Shown one piece after another: positions 17,055 through 25,359 of a stretch of 25,464 nt of DNA. This stretch comes from JAZKBN01 sp040388605 (GTDB lineage: Bacteria; Bacteroidota; Bacteroidia; Cytophagales; Flexibacteraceae). Under the pieces are notes generated by a model. It made no database searches. It saw nothing but the letters and a program-made list of their open reading frames with translations, and was not told where the DNA came from. Numbering within the stretch: position 1 is the first letter of the stretch; each line of letters opens with the position of its first letter. The translations under genes and the position numbers were made by a program. The DNA lies in assembly GCA_040388605.1 (NCBI GenBank), contig JAZKBN010000033.1, positions 1-25,464 of the forward strand. The letters are read 5' to 3'.

Positions 17055-17915
17055 ATGAAAAAATTTAAACTTTTGTCTTCTGTTGTTTTAGTTTTTGCTT
17101 CATTCCTTTACTCCTGCACTCCATCGGAACATAATTCAACTGTTACCCCCGGAAACGGGACTATCACAGATTTGGGCTGGACTTTTGAAACCACTCCTTC
17201 CTGGTTTGATGAGTTTGATGTTAACGGCTGTCCTTCTTCCCTTAAATGGCGAAATGACATCGGAGTTGGCGCAGATGGCGGCTGGGGCAATGCCGAGCTA
17301 CAATATTATACTGATGCCTGTACAAATGCCAAAGTAAATGACGGAAATCTTGTAATTGAAGCCCGAAAAGAGGTTTTTCCGGGCGGCGGCAGGCAGTATA
17401 CTTCGAGCAGGATGAAATCTAACTTTTCCCAAAAGTATGGCAGGTTCGAAGCAAGGCTGAAGGTGCCAAGAGGAAACGGAACCTGGTCTGCCTTTTGGAT
17501 GCTTCCAAGTAACCCTTCTGATGTTTGGCCCATATCCGGTGAGCTGGATGTAATGGAGCATGTTGGCAATACACCCAACAAGATTTTCCAGACCATTCAC
17601 TGTAAGCTGCATAATGGCTATGATAGAACTCAATTGGGCGGAGATACAATGGTGGCAAACGCTTTTGACGATTATCATGTTTACCGCGTTGACTGGACTC
17701 CTTATTCAGTTACTTACTTTACTGATAATGTCAAGGTATTCAGTTATACAAATGCTAATTCCGGTATAAACCAATGGCCGTACAATGCTTCCTTCTTCAT
17801 GATTTTAAATGTAGCCATAGGCGGCAATTGGGGCGGTGCTGTTGACGACAGCATTTTCCCTGCTAAAATGATAGTTGATTATGTGAGGGTTTACAAAATG
17901 ATTGAAAAGAAGTAA
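17055..17915 (+). CDS. GH16 endo-beta-glucanase lipoprotein (laminarinase-like), copy 2
   Basis: This is a 286-residue paralogue of the preceding gene, identical at roughly three quarters of positions in the catalytic domain by eye. The signal ends FLYS-C21, a better lipobox than copy 1. The catalytic motif ELDVME is intact (E163, D165, E168), so it should be active. The last 12 residues are the same as in copy 1. Differences cluster after the catalytic strand (copy 1 NGGKNTQKGADRSV, copy 2 NGYDRTQLGGDTMV) and around the FWML loop. These may line the substrate cleft and change chain-length or branch preference; that is inference. It has its own candidate promoter and terminator, so it may be expressed at a different level from the susCD operon. 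Confidence 0.9.
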   Translation: MKKFKLLSSVVLVFASFLYSCTPSEHNSTVTPGNGTITDLGWTFETTPSWFDEFDVNGCPSSLKWRNDIGVGADGGWGNAELQYYTDACTNAKVNDGNLVIEARKEVFPGGGRQYTSSRMKSNFSQKYGRFEARLKVPRGNGTWSAFWMLPSNPSDVWPISGELDVMEHVGNTPNKIFQTIHCKLHNGYDRTQLGGDTMVANAFDDYHVYRVDWTPYSVTYFTDNVKVFSYTNANSGINQWPYNASFFMILNVAIGGNWGGAVDDSIFPAKMIVDYVRVYKMIEKK

Positions 17916-17944
17916 TTCCGGCTTCCCCTGATTAGGATATTTCG

Positions 17945-17975
17945 AGCACATGGTATTCTTATCATGTGCTTTTTA
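17945..17975 (+). terminator. Intrinsic terminator after GH16 copy 2
   Basis: A hairpin with arms 17945-17955 and 17960-17970 (11 pairs, one G:U, loop TTCT) is followed by TTTT. It sits 29 bases after the stop. It is homologous in arm sequence to the terminator at 16947-16977. Confidence 0.85.
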
Positions 17976-18291
17976 TTGATGCAGGTGGCATTGTCGCTTA
18001 TTCAGAATATTGACCAACATTACTCAATTTTTTTTTGTTCAGGTTTTTAGATATTTCCTTCAAAAATTTCCCCTGCAAACGCCTGATACCTAGCCTTGTA
18101 TTTAATCGGTTTTGTAATTTTGTTTTAACAGGATGGCTCTTTAACGGTTTCCCTGGTAAGATTAAATGAAATAAATTACTTCAGTGATATAATTTTTCCT
18201 TTCTTGCATATAGATTCACCCCACCGAAGGCAGTTTTATTCTGCCAAATTTTAAGCTACCAGAAGAATGGATACCAAATTACACAATCTTA
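17976..18291 (+). other. Long intergenic leader upstream of the first DUF2341 protein
   Basis: No gene is seen in this AT-rich gap. It holds a candidate promoter: TTG at 18096-18098 and a perfect -7 match TAATTTTG at 18115-18122, 16 bases apart, giving a leader of about 160 bases. A small inverted repeat (GGCAG, loop, CTGCC) lies at 18229-18245. No riboswitch was recognised. Confidence 0.5.
18096..18122 (+). promoter_or_regulatory. Candidate promoter for the first DUF2341 protein
   Basis: TTG at 18096-18098 and TAATTTTG at 18115-18122. The second is an exact TAnnTTTG match. The spacing of 16 is one short of the usual range. Pattern-based only. Confidence 0.45.
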
Positions 18292-21200
18292 ATGAAAAGA
18301 ATTTGCCTGCTCCTGCTTTTCATAGCAGTTTGCACCACATCGAATTTGCTGCATGCGCAGTCTGTTGTTGGTTATAGTTATTATAGGGAAATACAGCTGC
18401 CTCTCAGTAATCACGGCTTAGTTGCCAATGCAGCAGCAGTTCCGGTTTATTTTGATACAATTGCCACTGAATTTAAGTCGGTAAGTAACGGGGGGCATGT
18501 TCAGTCTGAGCAGGGGAACGATATTGAGTTCTTTACACTGACATCATGCACAAGTATTGTACCTGCTTCTAAGTTAAACCACCAGCTTGTTGAATATAAC
18601 CCTGTAACAGGGCGCTTGCGGGCATGGGTAAATCTTACCTATGCGGATGCTTTAGTGGGTACTTTTAAAATTGCCGTATATTACGGAAACCCTTCCGCGA
18701 CTGCGCCTACTCAGAATACTACAAACTTTTGGAACAGTAATTACAAGGCTATCTGGCATTTCGATAATGTTAATACCTCTGATGCAACGCCAAATAATAC
18801 CCTTGTTACCGATACCGGGGAAGTGCTTGTTACGCCAAGCGTTTTAGGCCCGGGCCGAGATTTAAGTAATCATAGCCCTTTTATAATTATAGACAGCCTG
18901 CGCGATCCGGGGGGAAGACCTGCCAAATTTATTGGCCTGCCGAATAACTTTCTCCAGGGCTTCAGGAATTTTACATTCGAAGGTTGGGTGAGGCAATACA
19001 GCACTGCCACATCCTGGGAGCGCGTTTTTGGCTTTGGTAAATCGCAGCAGGTGAGTATGTATTTCAGCCCTTCTATGTTTGCCGATGCTACCAATTGCCA
19101 AAGCACTTTCCGGGTTTCAAACGTTGCTACTACCGCTGAAAACCAGGTTACCTGCTGGAACGGTAATGCAGGCGGACCAACTGATATACTAACGCAAATT
19201 TGGGCACACTGGGCTATTGTTTATGATTACGATAACCATGTGATGCAAATTTATAAAAACGGCGTAGCCAAAATTACGGACGGCAGCCAGAATATTCCCC
19301 CGGCCATGATGGCCCAGTTATCCTCTTTGGTACCGGGCAGGGGCAGCAATTATATTGGCCGCTCGAATTACCGCAGCAGTAACGACCAGTATTTGGATGC
19401 AGTTATAGATGAATTCCGCATATCAGATGTAGCGCGGCCGGCCTCTTATATATTAAGCCAATACCAGGTTCAAAAGCAGGGAAAAAACTATTGCCGTATA
19501 TCAGGTGAAAAACAGAAAATCACCTCTGTTTTAGCAGCAGATAACTTTACAACCAACAGCCGAACCTTCAGCACCAACATGTCGGTTTGCGAAGGTGAGA
19601 CGCTTGTTATAAATGTGGCAGGCAGGTTCCCGGGCGTTTATAACAACTGGGCAACCATTTCACCCGCTGCCCGCAACGATACCGGCAGAACACACATGGT
19701 AATAGGCGGAAGGGCCGGGCAAACCATTGTAATTAACGAAACGCAACGCAACAGCCAAGGCTGCGCAGGCCCGATAACCAATATTATTATTTCAGTACAG
19801 GCTTCACCGGCTAAGCCTGCCATTGCGCTATCGGCTGCAAGGGTATGCGTTCCCGGCGTTGTTACCTTAACCGGTCCCACAGGAATGGCTAAATGGGCTT
19901 GGTCTAACGGCGATACCACGCAAAGCATCAGCTTCAGCTCTGCAGGTGCCCATAGTGTATCGCTGAAAGTTACCAATTCAACCGGGTGCCAATCTGTTGA
20001 TAGTTCGGTAACGGTCTATGTAGATACTTTGCCTGCCAATGCTAAGGTTGACAACAACCTTGTTTCAATATGCGGCCCCGACAGGGTTAGATTTACTGTT
20101 GAGGAAGAACCCAACACCACCTATAAATGGTACAATGATTTGGGGCAATTGGTTTATACCGGCGTAAGCTACCTCACCGACACTATAAATCTTAATTCAG
20201 GCACTCATTTCACGGTTGAGGCAAATAACGCACATTGCCCGGCATTGGTAAGAACTCCTGTTGATGTGAATTTCTTTTCAGCTATAGATGCTCCTCATCA
20301 AACAGGCGGACCTGTAACGCGTTGCGGTTCCGGCACAGTACAGTTCCCGGTTGCCGGTGCTTTAGGCACGGCCAAATATCGTTGGTACAGCGCAGCAAGC
20401 GGGGGCACCAAATTGCAGGATTCAACGCTGGCTGTTTTTACAACCCCGGTAATTTCTGCCACCGATACATTTTACGTAAGCATATTCAACGGTCGTTGCG
20501 AAACACCAAGAATTCCTGTAATTGCTCATATCACACCCGGTCCAAGCCCGATTATCAGCCCTATGGCTTCGGGGCTTGCGAAGTGTTTCGTACCTGGCGA
20601 ACAACAAACGTTTAACGTTTTTAACAGGTCGAACCCAAATACCGTCTTTACCTGGAAGCATGGCACTGAAACTGTTACGGGAACAACTACTTACAGCTTT
20701 ACCCCTACTAAAGCAGGAGCAGATACGGTTAAGTTAACTGAAACCGACCCCAACGGTGGCTGTGTTGGCGAAGCAAACCCGGTAATCTTAACTTTTTACC
20801 CAAATCCCGGTACCGATTTGGAAATCACTGGCACTACAGTTTTGTGTGCCGGTGATTCGGCAGGCTTTACGCTTGCAGGTTATACCGGTTCAACCTATAA
20901 TTTCCCGGTTCCACAGAATGCATCCATATTGTCAACATCCGGAAACAGGGCAGTAGTACAATTCGGCAGCCCGGGTACTTATATCGTTAAAGCTACTGAA
21001 ACTACTTCTTTCGGATGTGTGGGAACTGAACGCAGCCTGCAGGTATTTGTCAGGGCTTCTCCTGAGCCTGTTTTGTCCGGTGCGCATATTATTTGCCCGC
21101 AAAGAGACAGTACTTATTTGTACAGCGCAGTATTAACCCCGGGTGCTGTTTATACTTGGAAAGTTACAGGTGCACGTTCGTTCCGGGCAGATAATAACAC

Positions 21201-21609
21201 TGCTTCCGTTTTCTGGGTACCTGACAGCGCAGTTGGGCGAAGCGTTACCGTAACTGAAAACTTCAACGGAACCAAATGTGAAGGCACCTCTGTTATAAAC
21301 GTTTATGCCGACAGCTTACTCACTTTGCCGGATAGCCCCTGCAAAATTGAGGATTACCCCATGGATGTTCCTAACATTTATACCCCAAACGGAGATGGTA
21401 TTAATGATGAGTTTATTGTCAGGAATTTCAGGTATTACGGAATAAGCAGGCTGCAGGTGTTCAACCGTTGGGGCAAGCAGGTTTACGACCGTACCCTGAA
21501 TGAGCATAACTGGGACGGCAGCAATCTGCCGAGCGCTACCTATTTCTACATTTTACAATCTGAAAGAGGTGGAAAAATAAAGCATGGCTGGATAGATATT
21601 TCAAGGTAA
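18292..21609 (+). CDS. Secreted DUF2341-LamG-Ig protein with type B T9SS sorting domain, paralogue 1
   Basis: This is a 1,105-residue protein. A signal peptide covers 1-23 (ends LLHAQ). DUF2341 lies at about 28-145 (YYREIQLPLSN, RLRAWVNL, IAVYYGNPSA). A LamG/concanavalin A-like domain lies at about 150-395 (WHFDN, FTFEGWVRQ, IDEFRISDVARP). Several Ig/PKD-like domains of about 75-95 residues follow (415-1015), many with a C near the start and a W in the middle. The C-terminal type B sorting domain (gliding-motility C-terminal family) runs from about 1024, with NIYTPNGDGINDEF, QVFNRWGKQVYDR and an aromatic-rich final strand. Family knowledge: such proteins cross the outer membrane by T9SS, often with a PorP/SprF partner, and act as adhesins or surface scaffolds. 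Ligand unknown; DUF2341 plus LamG suggests carbohydrate binding. It stands alone between terminators. Confidence 0.9.
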   Translation: MKRICLLLLFIAVCTTSNLLHAQSVVGYSYYREIQLPLSNHGLVANAAAVPVYFDTIATEFKSVSNGGHVQSEQGNDIEFFTLTSCTSIVPASKLNHQLVEYNPVTGRLRAWVNLTYADALVGTFKIAVYYGNPSATAPTQNTTNFWNSNYKAIWHFDNVNTSDATPNNTLVTDTGEVLVTPSVLGPGRDLSNHSPFIIIDSLRDPGGRPAKFIGLPNNFLQGFRNFTFEGWVRQYSTATSWERVFGFGKSQQVSMYFSPSMFADATNCQSTFRVSNVATTAENQVTCWNGNAGGPTDILTQIWAHWAIVYDYDNHVMQIYKNGVAKITDGSQNIPPAMMAQLSSLVPGRGSNYIGRSNYRSSNDQYLDAVIDEFRISDVARPASYILSQYQVQKQGKNYCRISGEKQKITSVLAADNFTTNSRTFSTNMSVCEGETLVINVAGRFPGVYNNWATISPAARNDTGRTHMVIGGRAGQTIVINETQRNSQGCAGPITNIIISVQASPAKPAIALSAARVCVPGVVTLTGPTGMAKWAWSNGDTTQSISFSSAGAHSVSLKVTNSTGCQSVDSSVTVYVDTLPANAKVDNNLVSICGPDRVRFTVEEEPNTTYKWYNDLGQLVYTGVSYLTDTINLNSGTHFTVEANNAHCPALVRTPVDVNFFSAIDAPHQTGGPVTRCGSGTVQFPVAGALGTAKYRWYSAASGGTKLQDSTLAVFTTPVISATDTFYVSIFNGRCETPRIPVIAHITPGPSPIISPMASGLAKCFVPGEQQTFNVFNRSNPNTVFTWKHGTETVTGTTTYSFTPTKAGADTVKLTETDPNGGCVGEANPVILTFYPNPGTDLEITGTTVLCAGDSAGFTLAGYTGSTYNFPVPQNASILSTSGNRAVVQFGSPGTYIVKATETTSFGCVGTERSLQVFVRASPEPVLSGAHIICPQRDSTYLYSAVLTPGAVYTWKVTGARSFRADNNTASVFWVPDSAVGRSVTVTENFNGTKCEGTSVINVYADSLLTLPDSPCKIEDYPMDVPNIYTPNGDGINDEFIVRNFRYYGISRLQVFNRWGKQVYDRTLNEHNWDGSNLPSATYFYILQSERGGKIKHGWIDISR

Positions 21610-21628
21610 CCCATTGAAAAGCTGCATT

Positions 21629-21654
21629 AAGGCCCCTTAAACGGGGCCTTTTTA
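21629..21654 (+). terminator. Intrinsic terminator of DUF2341 paralogue 1
   Basis: An 8-pair hairpin (AAGGCCCC at 21629-21636, loop TTAAAC, GGGGCCTT at 21643-21650) runs into a T-rich tract, 19 bases after the stop codon. Confidence 0.9.
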
Positions 21655-21784
21655 TTTTGAAGCAATTAAAAGCCTGCTCAATTTATGAATTTATAATAAG
21701 ATTGATTGATTAGTTACGCCTGTTTTTATACTCTTTAGGTATGTAGGATTGTTATTCACCAAACCAATCCTGATTGAAAAATGC

Positions 21785-21792
21785 TATCTTTG
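21785..21792 (+). promoter_or_regulatory. Candidate -7 element for the second DUF2341 protein
   Basis: TATCTTTG matches TAnnTTTG exactly. It would start transcription near 21799 and give a leader of about 225 bases. No TTG lies 17-23 bases upstream, which lowers confidence. Confidence 0.4.
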
Positions 21793-21796
21793 GTAT

Positions 21797-21823
21797 CTTG
21801 TGAAATAAACACCGTTTCACAGG
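21797..21823 (+). other. Stem-loop at the predicted 5' end of the transcript
   Basis: Arms CTTGTGAAA (21797-21805) and TTTCACAGG (21815-21823) pair over nine bases with one G:U, with a 9-base loop. Because it would lie at or next to the predicted transcription start, it could be a 5' stabilising hairpin or, as DNA, a dyad operator. Confidence 0.5.
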
Positions 21824-21884
21824 ATGAAGAAAGGTATTGAGCTTTAGCTTATAATGTCCTTATAACACCGCTAAACACCGAATT

Positions 21885-21906
21885 GTGCCCTGTTGGGTGC
21901 TTTTTT
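21885..21906 (+). other. Terminator-like hairpin inside the leader (possible attenuator)
   Basis: Arms GTGCCC (21885-21890) and GGGTGC (21895-21900) with loop TGTT pair over six bases (two G:U) and are followed directly by six T residues. It lies about 118 bases before the start codon. The stem is weak, so full termination is doubtful. Confidence 0.4.
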
Positions 21907-22023
21907 AAATTTTTGCACGTACAGGTTTTTACCTGGTACCTGCTTATATTCACACTCTGTTCAAAAGTTTGCATGGCTGTTTGCTATTGCAGCCGGGCGT
22001 ACCCACCAAACTATACCATTTCA

Positions 22024-25000
22024 ATGAAAAAACTATATTCTCTTATATTCGTTTTATTTGTCTGCGCCATAAGCAACAGTTTATATGCACAGGCTCCCGG
22101 AACGTACAATTATTTCAGAGAGATTAAATTGCCCGTAAGCGGAAACGGTTTAACCGGGGTAGCCACCCCTGTATATTTTGATACCCTTTTTTCCGAGTTC
22201 AAATGGATTGTGAACGGAGGCCACGTTGAAAAACGCCAGGGTTACGACATTGAATTCTACTCAAAGTGTACAAACAGAAAGCTTCCGCATGAGCTTACTC
22301 AATATGATCCTGCTACAGGTCGCCTGCGCGCATGGGTTAAAATGGATTCTTTAGATGCATTGCCCGATAACTCGATAATAGTTTATTACGGAAACCCTGC
22401 AAATACCGGCCCGACTTCATCTGTTGTTTGGGATTCGCATTATCGCAGTGTTTGGCATTTCGACAGTACAACAACCCGCGATGTGTCACAATATGCCACT
22501 CACGTTTCAGACTCCGGAAGTATTGAAATGGTACCAGGCATAAACGGATTGGCCAGGAACCTGAGTAATAATCCCTTTATTTTTACTGACAGCTTAAGAT
22601 TAGGTGGTGAGGGGAGCACTAAGGCAAAATTTATTGGTTTGCCTAATAATCTTCTGCAAGGCTTTACCGATTTTACATTTGAGGGTTGGGTTTACCAACA
22701 TAACATTGCAACCGCATGGGAGCGCATTTTTGGTTTCGGAAAGAATACAGATACCAATATGTTCTTTTGCCCAACCACATATGACGGAATTAACAACCCT
22801 GCAACCACTTTTCGTATTACCAATGCAGGCATAGGGGGCGAAAGGGTTACAGAATTTACAAACTTTGGTAATTCGGAAAACCCGCAGGGCAGATGGGTTC
22901 ACTGGGCGGTTGTTATGAATTATTCATCAACGCCAAGGTACATGCGTATTTATAAGAATGGCGCTGTTGCTTCAAATACAAATGAAGATCCTACAAGACC
23001 GTTCCCGCCATTGGCTACAATGGTACCGGGTAAGGCCAGTAATTATATAGGAAAGTCAAATTATAAGGGTTATTCTAACCAATATCTTGACGCAGCAGTT
23101 GATGAATTCCGAATTTCTGATGTAGCAAGGTCGTCCAGGTATATCCAAAGCCAATATACTACGCAACGTGATATGCGCCAATATGGGACCTTCGGGCCCG
23201 AGCAAACAACTGAAAATCTTGCTCTTGGAACTTCACCCGTAACCGCTAATGGACTGGCTTATTCTGATCCTTTAGATATTTGCGTAGGTGATAGGGTTTT
23301 TTTTGAAGCTTTTCACCCCAGGTTTGTTTCTGTTGAGTGGAGCAACGCAGTATCCTCGATTAAAGATACAGTAAGCTTTAATGCTGTGACTGCCGGACAG
23401 TTTAATATAGTTGTGCGTCAGAAAAACAAGCAGGGCTGCTTTGGTGAGCCTCAAACATTTGTTGTGAATGTAGCTGCAAAACCTGCTAAACCTTCAATTT
23501 CACCCGGTTTTGGAAATTTTGCTCCATGTTATCCTAACAGGGCAAAACTATCTGCTCCGGCGGGCTTTACAAACTATGAATGGACAATAGACGGAGTAGT
23601 TTCTCCCAATAATAAGGATACACTTTCTGTAGGTGCCTTGGGAATTCATATAGTAAAGCTGCGGGTGAGTGATGGAGGCAATTGTTTTTCTCCTGATTCA
23701 ACTGTAACAGTTAACCTTATGCTACTGCCTTCCAAACCTGTTTTGCCTGTCGTTGTAAATAAGTGCGGTTCAGATTCTGTATTGCTTCATGTTGAAAACG
23801 CTGAGCCTAATATATTATACAGGTGGTTTGCAAGATCAACAGGAGGTCTGCCTCTTTTTACCGGTCAGGATTTTAAAACCCCGGTTTTAACGCTTGATAC
23901 GGCATACTATGTTGAGGGGAAATCTCCAATTAATGCCTGCGTTAATGCTGACGGCAGAACACGTGTGAAAATCCATATTGCCTCTCCAATTCCTTTAGCC
24001 CAAATTGATGGCAACCCTGTAATTCGCTGCGGAACCGGAACCGCTGAATTGAAAGTAACAGGCGCCCTGCCCGGTTCAAAATATATTTGGTACAGTACTG
24101 CCAACGGCAATGATACTTTACAAGAAAGTACATCTGCCACCTATACAGGTGCACCTGTAAGCTCAACTACCACTTATTATGTAAGCATAGATAACGGCAG
24201 TTGCGAATCGGGCCGTACACCGGTTACCTTAACGGTGAAACCGGAGCCTGCACCAACTATATTACCACAGCAAAGTGTTTCTAAATGTTTCGTAAACGGT
24301 GAGGTGCAGAACTTTACCGCAGTACATACCTCTGCCGGAACTGTATTCACTTGGAAGCACGGCACCGACACACAAGCAGGTGTTGAAAGCTATACTTATA
24401 CTGCAGCAACGGCAGGTTCAGATACTATCATGCTCCATGAATTTGATCCCGCAGGCGGTTGCTCAGGCAATGCCCAATTGATTGTTTCTTTATTCGCACA
24501 GCCGGATGCAAGCATTCCAATCAGTGGTCCGAGTGTGTTATGTGCAGGTGAAACCGGTGTATATTCAATAAATGGCGGTTTAGGTTCTACCTATACATTC
24601 CCATACCCGCCCAATACCGAAGTTATCAGCATGGCCGGCAATACAATTACTGTTAAGTTCGCAAATTCAAGCACTTACGTAATTAAGGGAACTGAAACAT
24701 CTTCAGCCGGTTGCGGCGGTGCGGAACATGTGTTAAATGTACTGGTAAGGGCATCACCCGAACCTAAGGTCTTAGGTGCCAAAATACTTTGCCCTGAGCT
24801 TACTAAAGATTACGAGTATTCGACTACACTGAATGCAGGCTCAAATTATACTTGGGAAGTTCTGGGCTCTAACAAATGGACACCTGCAGGTAATAAAGTG
24901 ACAGTTAACTGGGTATCAGATGATAAAGTAACCCGCAGGGTATCTGTTATTGAGAGCTACGGCGGCGGCTGCCATAACGGCGACACAATCAGCGTGGTAA

Positions 25001-25302
25001 CAGACAGCCTCCTTAACATGACCGGCAGCCCCTGCCTGCTCAGCGATTACCCCGTTGCCCTTGCAAACGTAATTACCCCTAATGGTGATGGTATGAACGA
25101 AGTGCTTAATATTCATCATATTAAATACTACGGAAACAGCCACTTCCAGGTGTTTAATCGTTGGGGTAAAGCCGTGTACGACAAAACATCAAATGAGCTT
25201 GAATGGGACGGCAATGATTTACCTGCCGGTACCTATTACTACCTGCTTGTACCTGAGCGTGCCCCTAAACCGGTTACCGGATGGGTGCAAATCATAAAAT
25301 AG
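22024..25302 (+). CDS. Secreted DUF2341-LamG-Ig protein with type B T9SS sorting domain, paralogue 2
   Basis: The ATG at 22024 was chosen because it starts a clear signal peptide (MKKLYSLIFVLFV to LYAQ, residue 23) that aligns with paralogue 1. An in-frame TTG at 21883 would add 47 residues and hide the signal. The product has 1,092 residues with the same order as its neighbour: DUF2341 (about 28-135, YFREIKLPVSGNG, VYYGNPANTG), LamG (about 140-380, WHFDS, FTFEGWVYQ, DEFRISDVARSS), several Ig/PKD-like domains, and a type B T9SS sorting domain from about 1011 (NVITPNGDGMNEV, QVFNRWGKAVYDK, LPAGTYYYLL). Similarity to paralogue 1 runs over the whole length and looks like an old tandem duplication, more diverged than the GH16 pair. 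The most variable part is the middle of the LamG domain. Likely a T9SS-exported surface or released adhesin. Ligand unknown. Confidence 0.9.
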   Translation: MKKLYSLIFVLFVCAISNSLYAQAPGTYNYFREIKLPVSGNGLTGVATPVYFDTLFSEFKWIVNGGHVEKRQGYDIEFYSKCTNRKLPHELTQYDPATGRLRAWVKMDSLDALPDNSIIVYYGNPANTGPTSSVVWDSHYRSVWHFDSTTTRDVSQYATHVSDSGSIEMVPGINGLARNLSNNPFIFTDSLRLGGEGSTKAKFIGLPNNLLQGFTDFTFEGWVYQHNIATAWERIFGFGKNTDTNMFFCPTTYDGINNPATTFRITNAGIGGERVTEFTNFGNSENPQGRWVHWAVVMNYSSTPRYMRIYKNGAVASNTNEDPTRPFPPLATMVPGKASNYIGKSNYKGYSNQYLDAAVDEFRISDVARSSRYIQSQYTTQRDMRQYGTFGPEQTTENLALGTSPVTANGLAYSDPLDICVGDRVFFEAFHPRFVSVEWSNAVSSIKDTVSFNAVTAGQFNIVVRQKNKQGCFGEPQTFVVNVAAKPAKPSISPGFGNFAPCYPNRAKLSAPAGFTNYEWTIDGVVSPNNKDTLSVGALGIHIVKLRVSDGGNCFSPDSTVTVNLMLLPSKPVLPVVVNKCGSDSVLLHVENAEPNILYRWFARSTGGLPLFTGQDFKTPVLTLDTAYYVEGKSPINACVNADGRTRVKIHIASPIPLAQIDGNPVIRCGTGTAELKVTGALPGSKYIWYSTANGNDTLQESTSATYTGAPVSSTTTYYVSIDNGSCESGRTPVTLTVKPEPAPTILPQQSVSKCFVNGEVQNFTAVHTSAGTVFTWKHGTDTQAGVESYTYTAATAGSDTIMLHEFDPAGGCSGNAQLIVSLFAQPDASIPISGPSVLCAGETGVYSINGGLGSTYTFPYPPNTEVISMAGNTITVKFANSSTYVIKGTETSSAGCGGAEHVLNVLVRASPEPKVLGAKILCPELTKDYEYSTTLNAGSNYTWEVLGSNKWTPAGNKVTVNWVSDDKVTRRVSVIESYGGGCHNGDTISVVTDSLLNMTGSPCLLSDYPVALANVITPNGDGMNEVLNIHHIKYYGNSHFQVFNRWGKAVYDKTSNELEWDGNDLPAGTYYYLLVPERAPKPVTGWVQIIK

Positions 25303-25328
25303 TAACAGGTTAGACTTATATATAATGG

Positions 25329-25359
25329 AAAACGGCTGCCTTTGGGTGGCCGTTTTTTT
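25329..25359 (+). terminator. Intrinsic terminator of DUF2341 paralogue 2
   Basis: An 11-pair hairpin (arms 25330-25340 and 25345-25355, two G:U pairs, loop TTTG) ends in a run of seven T residues, about 27 bases after the stop. The remaining bases to the window end show no feature. Confidence 0.88.

Larger units (their letters stand above)
16061..17975 (+). repeat. Tandem duplication of the GH16 gene plus terminator, period about 1 kb
   Basis: Two homologous gene-plus-terminator units lie head to tail. A 33-base stretch covering the last codons, the stop and the bases just after is identical at 16886-16918 and 17886-17918, an offset of exactly 1,000 bases. The upstream gaps before the two genes are not alike, so the duplicated unit seems to cover the coding region and the terminator but not a promoter. 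Confidence 0.8.
21655..22023 (+). other. Long structured leader upstream of the second DUF2341 protein
   Basis: No credible gene is seen. The frame of the next protein stays open back to 21883, but that extension lacks signal-peptide logic and contains RNA hairpins. Elements seen: a perfect -7 box TATCTTTG (21785-21792) without a clear -33 TTG; a stem-loop just after it; three copies of AACACCG (21808, 21864, 21874); a terminator-like hairpin (21885-21906); and a small hairpin at 21922-21935 (CAGGT, loop TTTT, ACCTG). Confidence 0.55.

Noticed and set aside
17298..17678. 126-codon minus-strand reading frame opposite GH16 copy 2
   Set aside because: The opposite strand encodes the catalytic domain with an intact active site. 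Shadow frames in the same region also occur opposite GH16 copy 1, so they follow from coding bias.
21883..22023. N-terminal extension of DUF2341 paralogue 2 from a TTG start
   Set aside because: The extension covers leader hairpins and would bury the obvious signal peptide that starts at the ATG at 22024 and aligns with paralogue 1.
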